Shown piece by piece: positions 1 through 10,507 of a DNA stretch of 64,000 nucleotides; positions within the stretch are counted from its first letter, which is position 1, and each line of letters begins with the position of its first letter. The notes under the pieces were generated by a model. That model saw nothing but the letters and a program-made list of their open reading frames with translations. It had not been told where the DNA came from and ran no database searches. This DNA comes from Burhinus oedicnemus (taxonomy: Eukaryota > Chordata > Aves > Charadriiformes > Burhinidae), in contig VFFE01007488.1 of NCBI GenBank assembly GCA_008921705.1, positions 1,612,970 through 1,676,969 of the forward strand, read 5' to 3'. A program made the position numbers and the translations under genes.

Positions 1-2500
1 TCAACAGGAGACCTTGATCAGTGTCCTCTGTCCTCACTAGTATCCTCAGTTGCTTCTTTACTAAAGGGGCTCTCTGAGATGCTGAACACCTGAAAGTCTG
101 CTGGGTTCATAACTTCAGGTTCCCACACTTGAATTTTCTGTTTAAAAGTTCAAGTTTTCAGGCTATAGATTTCAAGCACTTTTATTTAATTGGAAGCTAG
201 GCATCATACATCATTATCTTCTTTTGAGCAGTTTGAATAGATTATTATATATACCCATTTGGAAATACATGTTGAGATTGCGTGTCTACAGTATTTTTCT
301 CCTCCTTGGTGAGTATCGGGCCCAGCACACACTATTGGATGCCAGATATTGTGGTGTTCCCTTTTTAACAAGTTGCTCTCACCCCTTCCTTCTGACCCGG
401 TACCTCTGTGAGGAAGAGGAAACAAGAGGTTCAGTGGAAGCTACATGGTAAATAAGTATTTTCAAGGAATGATTTTCTGCATGACAAGTTTGGCACCTCA
501 GCTTATTAGCTTTAAGCTGTGCTATTCTGTCCAGCAGAACAGGATTTGAAAGAGATAGTAAAGAGAGAAAGGAATGAGTACTAGTTCAGTGATTTGTCTC
601 GATTTTAATCAATTCTTGACCAGTCTTCACGCACAACATGTAAAAGGGCTTGTTGCTGTAATGCACCTGCTTCTACTGTGCTGTTGATCGTGTTCGTGTA
701 CTAGCATGGCTGGACAGCTAAACAGAACTTAACAAGATGTAGTGAGAAACGAAAAAGGCACAGACATATCTGTCCAGAGGTCTGTTAAGTGGTGTTCTCC
801 TCTCATGAGCTTCATTTATGTATTTGCTCAAGGTGCATGCCATCTTTTAAAAAGAAAGAAACAATAGAGATAAAAATAAAATAGTGGTGGTCCCATATAC
901 CTTGCACTCTAAAACACAAGCAAGTAGGTGGATGACCTATATGGTGGCTGAAGGAGACCATGGAAATGAGTTGGGAAGGGAAAGACAATAACAGTAATGG
1001 CAAAAATGGTGATAGTACTATAAAATTATTGTTGGCACCCACTTCTGAAGCACGAGGGAGGCAAGAATCAAATCTAGAGAAGGCAATTATTACAGCAAAC
1101 CAACACTTGCTCCTGACGACGTGTGCCAGAGTTGGAGCATAATATTAGTTTCACCTAACACCCTTTTTCCACTTTCACGGTGAAAATTGTCATTCTACAG
1201 CGGGATGAAAACCAGGAGGCTCGAAGCAGGTATGGCTATGACTCCTGTCATTCTAATTTTTTATTAATTACTGCATGAGTTTTAGAACGCTCTTCTTGCA
1301 GAACTGTACTTCAGTTTTGACTAAAAATTTTTAACCTATTTCATCACCCAATTAAGTTTTGTTAATGGAGCAAAAACAGTGTAGAAGTCAGGGAACAATT
1401 CAACCCCCTGGGCAGTACTGACATGATGGTTTGGCATGGTGTTACATCTGTTGTGTGTACTTCAAATAAATAGCAGACTTCCTTACTTTTCATTTTACCT
1501 TTTCCTTTTGTGAAGTTTGACATGAATATGTCTAACCGCTATGTTATGAAATACTTGTAGGTCCAGCAACACATGAAAAGCTTTGATCAAATGCCTCTCT
1601 GTTCATACAAAGACCTCTCCTTTTTGTTCCATGATTTGAAGGAATTGAAAGGCTGCTATGATAGTGGGACAGTCTGTTCCAATATGGAGGAGTAGCTGCT
1701 TTATATAACAATTTTGGGTGGTGGAGCACAGCATTATGATTTCCCTCTGGGAGAATTTCCCTGTGGTGATATGGAACTAGAGTCATAAGCTTTGTGATTC
1801 ACAAACTATACCCAGAATCTCGTACAAAAATAGCTTAATTAGGAGGGCTGTCTGACAGATATACTAGACAATAGTATCGCCACTAGAGCTAGCCAGGAAT
1901 TTTGTGACAAAATGGCTTTTCATCATAGAAAAATGATTCATCAAGTCTAAAACTTTCAGTGGAAACTTTCTCTTTCATCCTACCTTTTGGAGAAAGATTT
2001 TGAAGGCTTAGGGTAGAAATAATGACAAAAGTCAGAACGCTAGTCAACACTGCTATGACAATGGAGCTCATCAAAAACACCTGGCCTGGTTCAGGCTGGA
2101 ATCTCAGCTTTTGACGTTCTAAACGTCCCCCGCATATCCTGACTTTTCTCTGGAGGGGTCTCTTTCTCCTTCAGGGGAGCTGTTCTGTTCTGTGCCAATT
2201 AAAATACCTTGAAGCAGGGACCTGAGCCTTGGTTTTCCATGCTCCTGGTGACTTCTCGTACACTGCAATATACAGCGGTTGCACCCGGTGATGGCACACT
2301 GGCTGCCAAGCTGCTTGAAAGAGACCAATTCCAGCAAGGAGGCTGAGCAATGAGGACTTGGGCATTCATCTGCACTGAAGGGGAACAGCAGAGTGAAAAG
2401 CTCCCACATCCAGGTGACCCAATTGGCTTCCTTCCCATCTTCTTTCACCCTCCTACTGAAGACTGAGGTGGGAATTTCCTGCTCCCAGTTATTCTTCATC
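1..2500. other. Unique AT-rich sequence, no gene seen
   Basis: No repeat family, RNA gene or convincing coding region was recognised. Open frames are short and have the irregular composition of chance frames. The longest, a 127-codon minus-strand frame at 2119-2502, overlaps two other open frames on the same strand, so it reflects local stop-poor sequence and not a specific coding frame. A splice-donor-like TTG|GTGAGT occurs near 309 without a credible exon before it. Confidence 0.6.
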
Positions 2501-2522
2501 ACATGCTTCTATTTTTCGGTAT

Positions 2523-2696
2523 GTGGTTAACATGCAGCTCTTTGCTCCTGAGCTCTACCACAAGATATATTCTCTGAGAAACCTGGGTGTATTGTGTCAG
2601 TATGCCTGCAAGGAAATGCTTCAGGTAACAAACAACCTGTTGCTGCCTAGGCCAGAAAGCAAATATTTCTTTCTGAAATCTGCTTTATTCCCTTGG
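2523..2696 (+). other. Candidate first-exon-like open block (speculative)
   Basis: An ATG at 2523 opens a frame running to a donor-like site TTGG|GTAAGG with the GT at 2697-2698. The frame stops a few codons into the putative intron. The encoded stretch of about 58 residues is mixed in composition (it includes MQLFAPELYHKIYSLRNLG) and matches no family I know. Its end phase would read into an early stop in the exon-like block at 3138, so it does not join the downstream chain. A chance frame is the default explanation. Confidence 0.12.
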
Positions 2697-3014
2697 GTAA
2701 GGATGTCCTGAGAGGAAGAAATATGCATGTGAGCTCCTGGGACAGCTGAGTTCTGTTGCCAGCATCAACATTGGGAAGCTCAGGCAAATCAATTCTAGAT
2801 CAGATGCATTTTAATTTAAGCATTGCCTGCACTGTTTCTTGCAGCTCTCTTCGTCACAAACCTTTCTTTTTTCGTTTCTTCTGTTAGCTCCTGAAAAAGC
2901 TATTTTCTCTCTTAATGTACTGATATCACTTCTCTCTTTGGAAAATCTTTTCCCCTTTGTCCAGATCACTGCTGCTTCTTTCTGTTCTATAGGGTCTCAT
3001 TAATACAGAAAAAA

Positions 3015-3034
3015 NNNNNNNNNNNNNNNNNNNN
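3015..3034. other. Assembly gap (20 N) inside a poly-A run
   Basis: Twenty Ns are flanked by four As on the left and sixteen on the right. The run of Ns sits inside a homopolymer, so this is probably a place where the assembler could not fix the A-tract length, and not a large missing segment. Open frames and splice signals next to it should be treated with care. Confidence 0.95.
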
Positions 3035-3137
3035 AAAAAAAAAAAAAAAAGATTTAAAAAAGTCTTTTCAAAAGCAGTCCAATTTGGTGGATTGTGTTAT
3101 GCCTAACATATTCAAATGAATATTGCTGCCCTTGCAG

Positions 3138-3213
3138 TCTCAGCTATCCTTCAGTCCAGCTGGAGAACTGAACAAACTATAACACAAAATTTCTCAATCA
3201 CAACAATTTGGAG
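3138..3213 (+). other. Exon-like block A of a possible split reading frame
   Basis: The block is preceded by an acceptor-like tract ending in CTTGCAG at 3137 and followed by the donor GAG|GTAAGG at 3213/3214. Of 76 bases, only the third frame is open (24 codons plus two bases). Those two bases combine with the first base of block B (5361-5503) to keep a frame open, so the phases are compatible. I recognise no domain. Similar site pairs occur by chance, so this is a hypothesis only. Confidence 0.15.
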
Positions 3214-4429
3214 GTAAGGAGATGGAAAGTGTGTCTGATACTGAACTTTGCCTTTCTTGAGGGTCAAATAGATTTGATGACATCTGTGTCTAACTACACA
3301 CTGTATTGCGAGCAAGACCTTTTTGCCACTTGTTGTTTTATAATTTTTCCCCATGACTGGACCATGAACCACAACAACAGGCAAAACATGTAATTAGAGG
3401 ATAGAGGATATTTATATATAGGCAGGAACATGCACAGTTTTGCCAATGAGCACAAGTAGCAAAACTTGTATTTAATAAAAAATAAGGTGTTACAGAAACT
3501 AGCACAACTTCCCCTCCCCACAAGTGCTTCCTATAATTTGAGTCCAGTTATCGATCACAAGAAGTTCTCTAAGTAAGAATTTTTATAATATGCTGAGGGA
3601 AGGAAAGCATGATGCCAGAAATAGGCAGTCAGGATTATTATTAGTCTGTTCCCACAAAATCATAACATCATCTTAAAAAGAATATATTTGGACTTCTTTT
3701 AATATTTGCCTCTGTTTTTGGTATATTAGGATTCGTGCTTAAACCATTTTGTGTCACAGTAAGGACAAGGCATTTTTTAAAATGGAAAAATAAAACAGAT
3801 TTTCACATAATACCTTCAATTCAGGAGATGAGATCTAGGAAAATCACTACATAGCACAAAGCTCTCAATAAAAATTGCAAGAGCTGACAATACAGCCTCC
3901 AAATTATAATTTTTTTTCACTGCAGGTTTCTGTCCTGATAGAAGAACATCCAGAGTTCAGATCCAGGATACAGAATAGTCCCTCTTGAATGCCTGAGTTC
4001 TTTCCTAACTAGGACAAGAAAACTATTTATTGTCACTTCCATTTGCACTGCAGCAAAATATGACACTTTAATTCATTGTAAGGATCGCACAAAACAGTCT
4101 CACAATGTCTGTATTTGGTCTACAACAGTAACTTTTGCTTAAGAAAAACAGTCTAGCTGTCAGAGGAAGATTCATGGAGTGGCCATTAAAATTTAATATT
4201 TCAAAAGTGAACTCTATTGTATGCTTAGCAGGTATTTTTATCTTCCAAAACTATTTTTATTGTTTCTCAAAGACTAAATAATATATACTCAATGGGAGAA
4301 ATTCTTCTTTTGCCTACCACTGAGTGGATCTAGAATGACTCCGTTCTCTTGAACTGTATCACTTCAGCATAAGGGAAAGCAGGATTAGATTCTGTATGTC
4401 TCTCAGTTCATTGTGTTTCTGTATGTGTA

Positions 4430-4745
4430 CTACTGTATTTCACAGTTTTCCTAGTGTTAGTTAATGAAGTATATGGTTTTTTTTCCAGTTCAGGCATTTT
4501 GTCTCCCTTTCTCCTGTAGGTATTTCATAGAATGCTCTCTAAGCACATATTTACCAGTCTCTGTAATATTTCTAGATATATTATATACGTCTAGGTATAG
4601 AGGTATTTTATTGTCTTCCTAATGTTAGTTGATAAAGTAAGTATTTCTCAGTTATTGCAATACTGTATCTCTTTATATATATAAAGGAGATATTTCACAC
4701 TTCCATGGTTGGGAGTATTCTTCCATTTGTCTGCAATATTTCATT
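4430..4745 (+). repeat. Diverged local tandem duplication, period about 169 bp
   Basis: Three separate anchor strings recur at nearly constant offset. TCCTAGTGTTAG at 4449 matches TCCTAATGTTAG at 4617 (offset 168). TATTTCATAG at 4521 matches TATTTCACAC at 4691 (offset 170). CTGTAATATTTC at 4561 matches CTGCAATATTTC at 4731 (offset 170). The region between anchors is AT-rich and poorly conserved. This indicates an old tandem duplication or decayed satellite-like array. A weaker third unit may follow to about 4880. Confidence 0.55.
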
Positions 4746-4889
4746 ACAGTGTATTTGAAAGTTTCAAAATTGATTTTTCAGCCTATAATGTGTTTTGTAC
4801 AGAACTTTCTGAGTCTTAATATTGATTTCACTGTATCTTTGCGTCTAAATTTTTTGTACTTCCCAATTTTCTTTAATATTAGCTTTGGG

Positions 4890-4897
4890 TATAAAAG
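4890..4897 (+). promoter_or_regulatory. TATA-box-like sequence
   Basis: TATAAAAG preceded by GGG and followed by GAAG is close to the vertebrate TATA consensus. It lies just after the 169-bp duplication. No initiator or first exon could be confirmed 25-35 bases downstream, and AT-rich DNA gives such matches by chance. Confidence 0.2.
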
Positions 4898-5081
4898 GAA
4901 GTGTTAAGTCTTGCTCTTTGGTGCTACTCGGACTTTCTGAGTGTCCTCTCCTAGTAATGCTAACTTTAGTCTTAAATTGACTTAAAAGGCAGGAGTCCCT
5001 CTGGCTGTCAAGAAAACCACAACCAGCATTAAAAAAATCTACCCATCAAGTTCTCTGCAGTAAATCTAGGAGCTGGCATTT

Positions 5082-5103
5082 CCCCCCACTCCCCACCCCC
5101 CCC
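5082..5103 (-). other. Potential G-quadruplex on the minus strand
   Basis: The plus strand has C-runs of 6, 4 and 8 separated by ACT and A. The 8-run can supply two G-tracts, so the minus strand satisfies the G3+ four-tract rule with loops of one to three bases. It leads directly into a pyrimidine-rich stretch continuing to about 5310. Confidence 0.5.
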
Positions 5104-5310
5104 ATCCTCCTGCATTCCAGTTTTCATCTCTTTTCTTCCTTGTTTCCCAGTTTTCTGTTTCTTACTTATTCACTACCTCCTTCATTATCCTTCGGTTCCT
5201 TTTCCACACGTTGTCCTTCCCTTTTTTTCCCATGGCACCTTACCCAATTACACTACTCCCTGCTTCTTCTCTTCTAGACTGCTTTTCTGCTCTATTTCTC
5301 CATTTTCTGC
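5104..5310 (+). other. Pyrimidine-rich tract of about 200 bp
   Basis: The plus strand is dominated by C and T, with many TTCC, CTTC and TCTT strings and few purines until about 5310. There is no clean microsatellite unit. It lies between the C-run block at 5082 and exon-like block B at 5361. Possible roles are a polypyrimidine tract-binding region in RNA or a non-B DNA-prone segment. The sequence alone does not decide. Confidence 0.45.
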
Positions 5311-5360
5311 CACAGTCACATTTAAGGAAAGCAGAAACAAAAGTTAACCTTTTTTACTAG

Positions 5361-5503
5361 GGGCAATTTAATCTTTGCCTGCAAAGACTTCAGAGACGGA
5401 GTGACCATATTTGTAGAAAGTATTCTAGCTACAACTGTATTCAGATTAGTGGGAAAAAATGGCATTTTGGTAAAGGGGAAAACCTTACAGGTTGCTTCAG
5501 GAG
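5361..5503 (+). other. Exon-like block B of a possible split reading frame
   Basis: A pyrimidine-rich acceptor ending in TTTTTTACTAG at 5360, with a branch-like GTTAAC just upstream, precedes 143 bases that end at the strong donor GAG|GTAAGT (GT at 5504). Two of three frames are open throughout. The second frame reads GKNGILVKGKTLQVASG near its end, looks protein-like, and is the frame that block A (3138-3213) would supply. I cannot assign it to a protein family. A faint resemblance to metal-ATPase text was considered and is not supported by any catalytic motif. Confidence 0.2.
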
Positions 5504-6165
5504 GTAAGTTTTAAGGAAACAAAGACAGCTGCCACACTTGTGGCAATCCTGTAAGCATCAGGAACACAACTCATAATCTCCTGCTCTGCAAAATGTCCTT
5601 TCTCTCCTACTCTCAGTTTCTGCAGACAGTGAGGTAAAATAAGAAAAAGAAATGGCCCGTGAGGAGGGGAAAGCATGTATGAACCACAGAGGGAGATGCA
5701 AGCTGCGTTTTTCGAGGAGAAGATATTTCTCTGGTGCTTTATTCTATTTTTTCTTTTTTCAGTGCAGCTAATCTGACATTATGCTACAGCAAATGTAATA
5801 AATACTGAATTATTTTCCACATAAGAAAAATGTTCCAAAAAACTAGAAACAGCTTCTATTTTTAGAATGTTGCTTTCCGTAACAGTATTTACCTTTTCCT
5901 CTCTGTTATGACATGCTGTAATGAATGTAGCGGGAAGGACATGACAAAGCCAGCTGGAAAATTAGAGTTACTTGGAGTTGCAAATGGAGGGTATGGGACT
6001 ACAATGCAAAGGGGCCTAGAATTATCAAAATTATTTTTTCTAATTCTATACTGGGCCTTAACATATGTTGTTTACTTCTCACAGAAATTTATGAGCATAT
6101 CACTATGTATCTCTTATGGTAGTTCACAGTTATTTATATAGGTATTTCTGGATTTCCTTTTGCAG

Positions 6166-6214
6166 TTCACTATGAGTCTGAAACAACGATTAGATGCAAG
6201 ACATGGGTGGACTG
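6166..6214 (+). other. Exon-like block C (possible terminal coding part)
   Basis: A strong acceptor (pyrimidine-rich, ending CCTTTTGCAG at 6165) opens this block. With the one base left over from block B, the frame reads VHYESETTIRCKTWVD and stops at TGA. Another frame from the same acceptor is also open for 27 codons. No AATAAA was found close downstream, so a 3' end is not supported. The joined frame of blocks A to C would be about 88 codons without an assigned start. Confidence 0.15.
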
Positions 6215-6249
6215 AACAGCTACATGATTTTTTCCACTGTGTTATTTAA

Positions 6250-9200
6250 ACCCATTGCAGTAAACTCACTATGAGGTTTCATTCCCTGAGCCTGATGGTA
6301 GGTAAACTCCACATTTATAAGGTGTAGGTCATACGGTACAGCACTGAATTTTAATTGATCAGTGTAAGTTTTAAATACACCCATTGGGAATATTAATTAA
6401 TTTAGAATATATATTTGAACCCAAGTTTTGCAAAGACCAAAGCATCTGCTTAATTTGTTCTAGGTCACTGCATTGAGTTGAGAGAAATTACCTGCAGCCT
6501 ATGCATGTATTTTTGCTAGATCAGGGTCTCCATTAATATTTTGCAGCAATTGCTTTAAAGCAGTTTTTCTAGTTTGCAGATATACCTGAGAAACTACTTA
6601 GTATACAGGACATGGAGAAAAGGAAACTTAAAATTGTTTGGCTATAGTTGTCAGTACATTTTAACAAATACATAGTTGGAGGTGATGAAGAAAGATTATT
6701 TGCTCACCTTTGATTATTACAAGAAAAGATTTTAGCTACAACTTAGAAAATAGCAGAAAAGAATATCATTCCAAGTAGCTTTAGCATGCACTGAAGTTAT
6801 GAAAAGGTACAGAGCAGTGTCACTATAATTGACGCCACATGCAGTGGAGAACAAAACTTACGTGGAATAAGTTTGAATAGGTGAAATAGGTATTTGCAAA
6901 CATGAGTCTTGACTGGCAATGTACAAAAAAGATTTAACTGAGTCAATCTAATTATTAATTATGATGTAGAATTTTAGTCTGGAGTTACCTTGGGATGTTG
7001 CTATACAGAGGGAAGGTATCAGTATGACAATTTATTTGATTATCTCTGATACTGCATTCTTGCAGCAGAAGATCCCCTTTTATACTGGGAACGTAGAATA
7101 TGGGGTACCATTATTAATACCTTAATTGAGTAAAAAAAGCTTAAAGTACTGCAGGATTTTTTTGACAAAATTCCAGCCAAGCTTTTAAAAAGAACTATTC
7201 AAAACTGCTTAGAAAACTCTTTGAACATAGATAGAGGGCAGACTTAAATATAAGATTTCCTTGGCCAGTTTGGTTCTGAAGGCTTTCATGGCCCACATGG
7301 ACACAACGGACTAAACACAAAAGTCCGCAAAAGTTTGTTTGTTGATTTTGACCTGCATATACACATATATATGTGCATACACTCAACAACACAACCAAAA
7401 TCCAGGCAACAGAGATAGAGGGATCTCCGGAAAAGGGTGTGGCTTTCTTCTGTTCAATAGTATTTGTGGAAAAACTAAAAAGCAATCTTTTAGAGAAAAG
7501 CTGGGGTTTAGGCAGAAATAATTTTTATTTACTAATTCCGTCTTCATAATGGGGCACATTCATCATAACTGTAATTAACTGAAGTTATTCAAGGTTATTT
7601 TTCCCTAGTCCTTTGACTGAAAAGGGGAATTTCTGAGGGATTTGAGGACATTTTGCTGCAACATGAATGCTTTCCTTAGGTCAAGTGTTTGCATGTTTCT
7701 TTGTTCCTCCCTGTGGCACGTTACTTTGTTTTACACTCACCAGCCAAAGAGGGAGAGAATTCCTAAAGTAGAGGTGTTATTCAACAGTGCGATATTTTAA
7801 ATGGCATCTTTATTGTATCTGAAAGCATACACCTACCTTCAAGTGAACTGCAGAGCACTGAAGTGGATAGACCCCATAACCTGGGATGGAAACTGTAGGT
7901 GCCTCCTGGGAAGTGCCGTGGGATTGTTAATGGCCGTAAGTGGGAGGACTTGGGTTTGCAGCTCATCCAGCACAAAGGGGACCACTGTGCTTGTTGAAGG
8001 CAGCTGGAGAACGTGGCTCTTTACTCACCATGGCACTAACAGGACTCATTGGTGTGTGCTGCAGGAGTGCTCCTCTTTGGGCACTGACCAGGTGTGATCC
8101 CGTGTGGCTTGGCATGCCTGGCAAGACCACAGCACAAACTGGTGCTGCCTGGCTCTATAAACTTCAGAGTGGTGCAAGGGCCTTTCAAATTTGTTCATCT
8201 TCACCCTTCACGGAGATGTTGTTATTTCTTGTTGTAATAGTTAAGTCCTTTTTGCTCTAATTCAAGAATTAAAAGAACCCTTACGAAACAAGTAATGAAG
8301 ATTTGTATTAATGATTTGTATCATTCTATAAACTAAGGGAAATGGGAGAAGGAAAATAAGGCTTTACAGGCAGACACCTTAGGAACCTGCCAAATTCAGA
8401 ACAAAATCCAGTGTTTTTTGGAGCTGTTAAATTACTAATATAGAAAAACTTTAGGAAGAACCTGGGTTTGAATATGAGCATAGGATGATGTATTCAAATT
8501 TATGATCAGAGGAACTTTGGTTTGGAATGAAATGTATTTTTTCCTGTCAACTTAATTCTTCTTCCAGTTTAACACTAGAGCCAAAAAAGCTGAATCGTAA
8601 TAACATGTTCACATGAGATACGCTTTACGCAAACAAAAACCATAGAGAAGGTGAAACAGAAGCACTGTGCTTTAGCCCACTGAAATGTGACTATCAGAGT
8701 TTGGCTCACTTAAGGCTTTCACACCTATGTCAGCATTCTCTTTGTTATGATTTTTGTTTTAGTTTGCATCCTCCTTTAAGTATAGATGAAACTTTACGAA
8801 TATGGGAGAAGAAAAAATCAACGTTATGTACAGCTCACAATCTTCATTGGGATATGAGTAAGTGCAACCCTGATGTAAGACAGGGAGGAGGTCTGAAAGT
8901 CAAAGAGGAGACAAATGCTATAGAAACTGCGTTTGTAGTGTATGATAAAGAAAGAAAGGCAACACATTTAACAAATGCTGAGAGTGGAGCTGTTTCAAGC
9001 AGTGGGAGAGAATGACTTTTAAATTGAAAAGGGAAATTCTATCTAAAGCAAAATAAATGATAAAACCACTACTCTCTTACAAATGGCATGACATGATCTC
9101 ATAAATGAGAGATGAAAACACCTGGAACTGGATAAAGACCGTATGGAATGTAGGACATAGAAAAACATGGAAAATCTGAGATGGGGGCTTTATCTTACAG

Positions 9201-10339
9201 ATGCCTATTAGACTGACAAGACAGAAGCTGTGAAATACACAGTTGTAGTACAGGCAAGGTTTTTGGGGAGGAATGATATATTTTATCCCCTTATGATATG
9301 GGGAAAAAAGAAATAACTTCTCTCAAACTCTTAAGTACTTCATCAGGACTGAAATAGAAGCTTAAAACAATAGCTTGCAGTAATAAATGGGTGGCTTGTG
9401 TTAAAAATGTCGAGCCCCAAAAAGGCATATTGGCTCAGGTTTGCTTTAAAAGTAGCTGAAGTCTAGCTAAATCTTGGCACAGCTGTCACTGAGCAGGTAT
9501 TTCTGTTTTTAAAAATAAAATGGAAGTGTCAAAATACATTTCATTATAAACTATCAGACTTTCTTTTCCTTATGCTTTCTGGTTTTGACTTTGGATTATT
9601 TTATTTTGAGTCATTTTCCTCATTTTAAGAAAGGGAAAAAAAAGCTTCAGACTTCATGGCCAAAAAAGATTTTATTTCCTTATAAAATAATAAAGTTGGG
9701 AGACCTTTTTAAAATGGCTCATGTTACTTTTGTGGTCGTTCCTGTAAATATTCCAAAGTGGTGGATAGTCTTAATGCATCTACTTTGACTACAGTTGTCT
9801 GGCAGATGCTTTTATGGTGCTCTTGCTCCACTGAGGTTACTGGGCTTTCAGATTTCTACTCAGCTTCTGTAGAGAATTAGAAAAATGTTACATGTATCGT
9901 TTCATAGCTGTATTCACAATGCGCAACACAGAACATCACTTACAATTTAAGGGGCTATAAAACAGAGAGCTTATTTAACTCCTTTGCTTCAGTGGGTACT
10001 GAACTTGCAGTACCCTGTGATAGTGCATTTTATGATTCTTCAGACTAAAATATGACAAACCTCAGTATACGCCCTGAGACATTAGGAATTGTTTTTCATG
10101 ACGATACTGGACTTCAGGCAGCAATGTTCAGTTGGTATCTCAGCACCCCATTACAAGAGCATATAAAACACTGGAAGTAAAAGTAGAGCAAAATCTACTT
10201 CCAGAACTCCAAATCTTTTTTTTAATTTTTTTTTTTAAACAAACAAACAATCAAAAACCCCTTAGTGCAGTTAAATTAAAAACCTGCATTTTTGCCAGAA
10301 TCACTGTGCAATGTGATGCCAAAAATGCCGGGAAGTCAG
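6250..10339. other. Unique sequence, no gene recognised
   Basis: No repeat family or RNA gene was recognised here. A 104-codon open frame at 8701-9015 (plus) has a fairly protein-like composition in its second half but matches nothing I know and lacks convincing flanking splice sites. A TATA-like CTATAAAAC lies near 9955. Confidence 0.5.
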
Positions 10340-10507
10340 CCTAATTTTCAAATCCGGGCATCTTAATGGGGTATCCAAATTGCACATTTGGGTACTTACA
10401 TGAACACTTAGAAATGTAAATGCCCACTCGGTGGATGTGAGTGCTGATTTGAGCATGCATGTCTGAGATTTAGACATCCCATTAAAACATCCATATTTGA
10501 TATTGGA
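10340..10507. repeat. Degenerate long hairpin, probable old inverted-repeat element
   Basis: The left arm 10340-10381 and the reverse complement of the right arm 10467-10507 align over about 40 bases around the shared core TTAATGGG. Most mismatches in the core are transitions. A small perfect inner stem CCAC-TCG-GTGG lies near the centre at about 10425-10435. The wording resembles ancient amniote repeats built from GGCACC/TTTAGG-like units, recalled only loosely. A non-autonomous palindromic (MITE-like) relic is the best reading. No target-site duplication was found. Confidence 0.45.

Noticed and set aside
2119..2502. 127-codon minus-strand open frame
   Set aside because: Three overlapping frames on the same strand are open. 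No domain was seen.
5361..5503. Similarity of the block B peptide to heavy-metal P-type ATPases
   Set aside because: Only a short GKNGILVKG-like string is similar. The phosphorylation motif DKTGT and membrane segments are absent.
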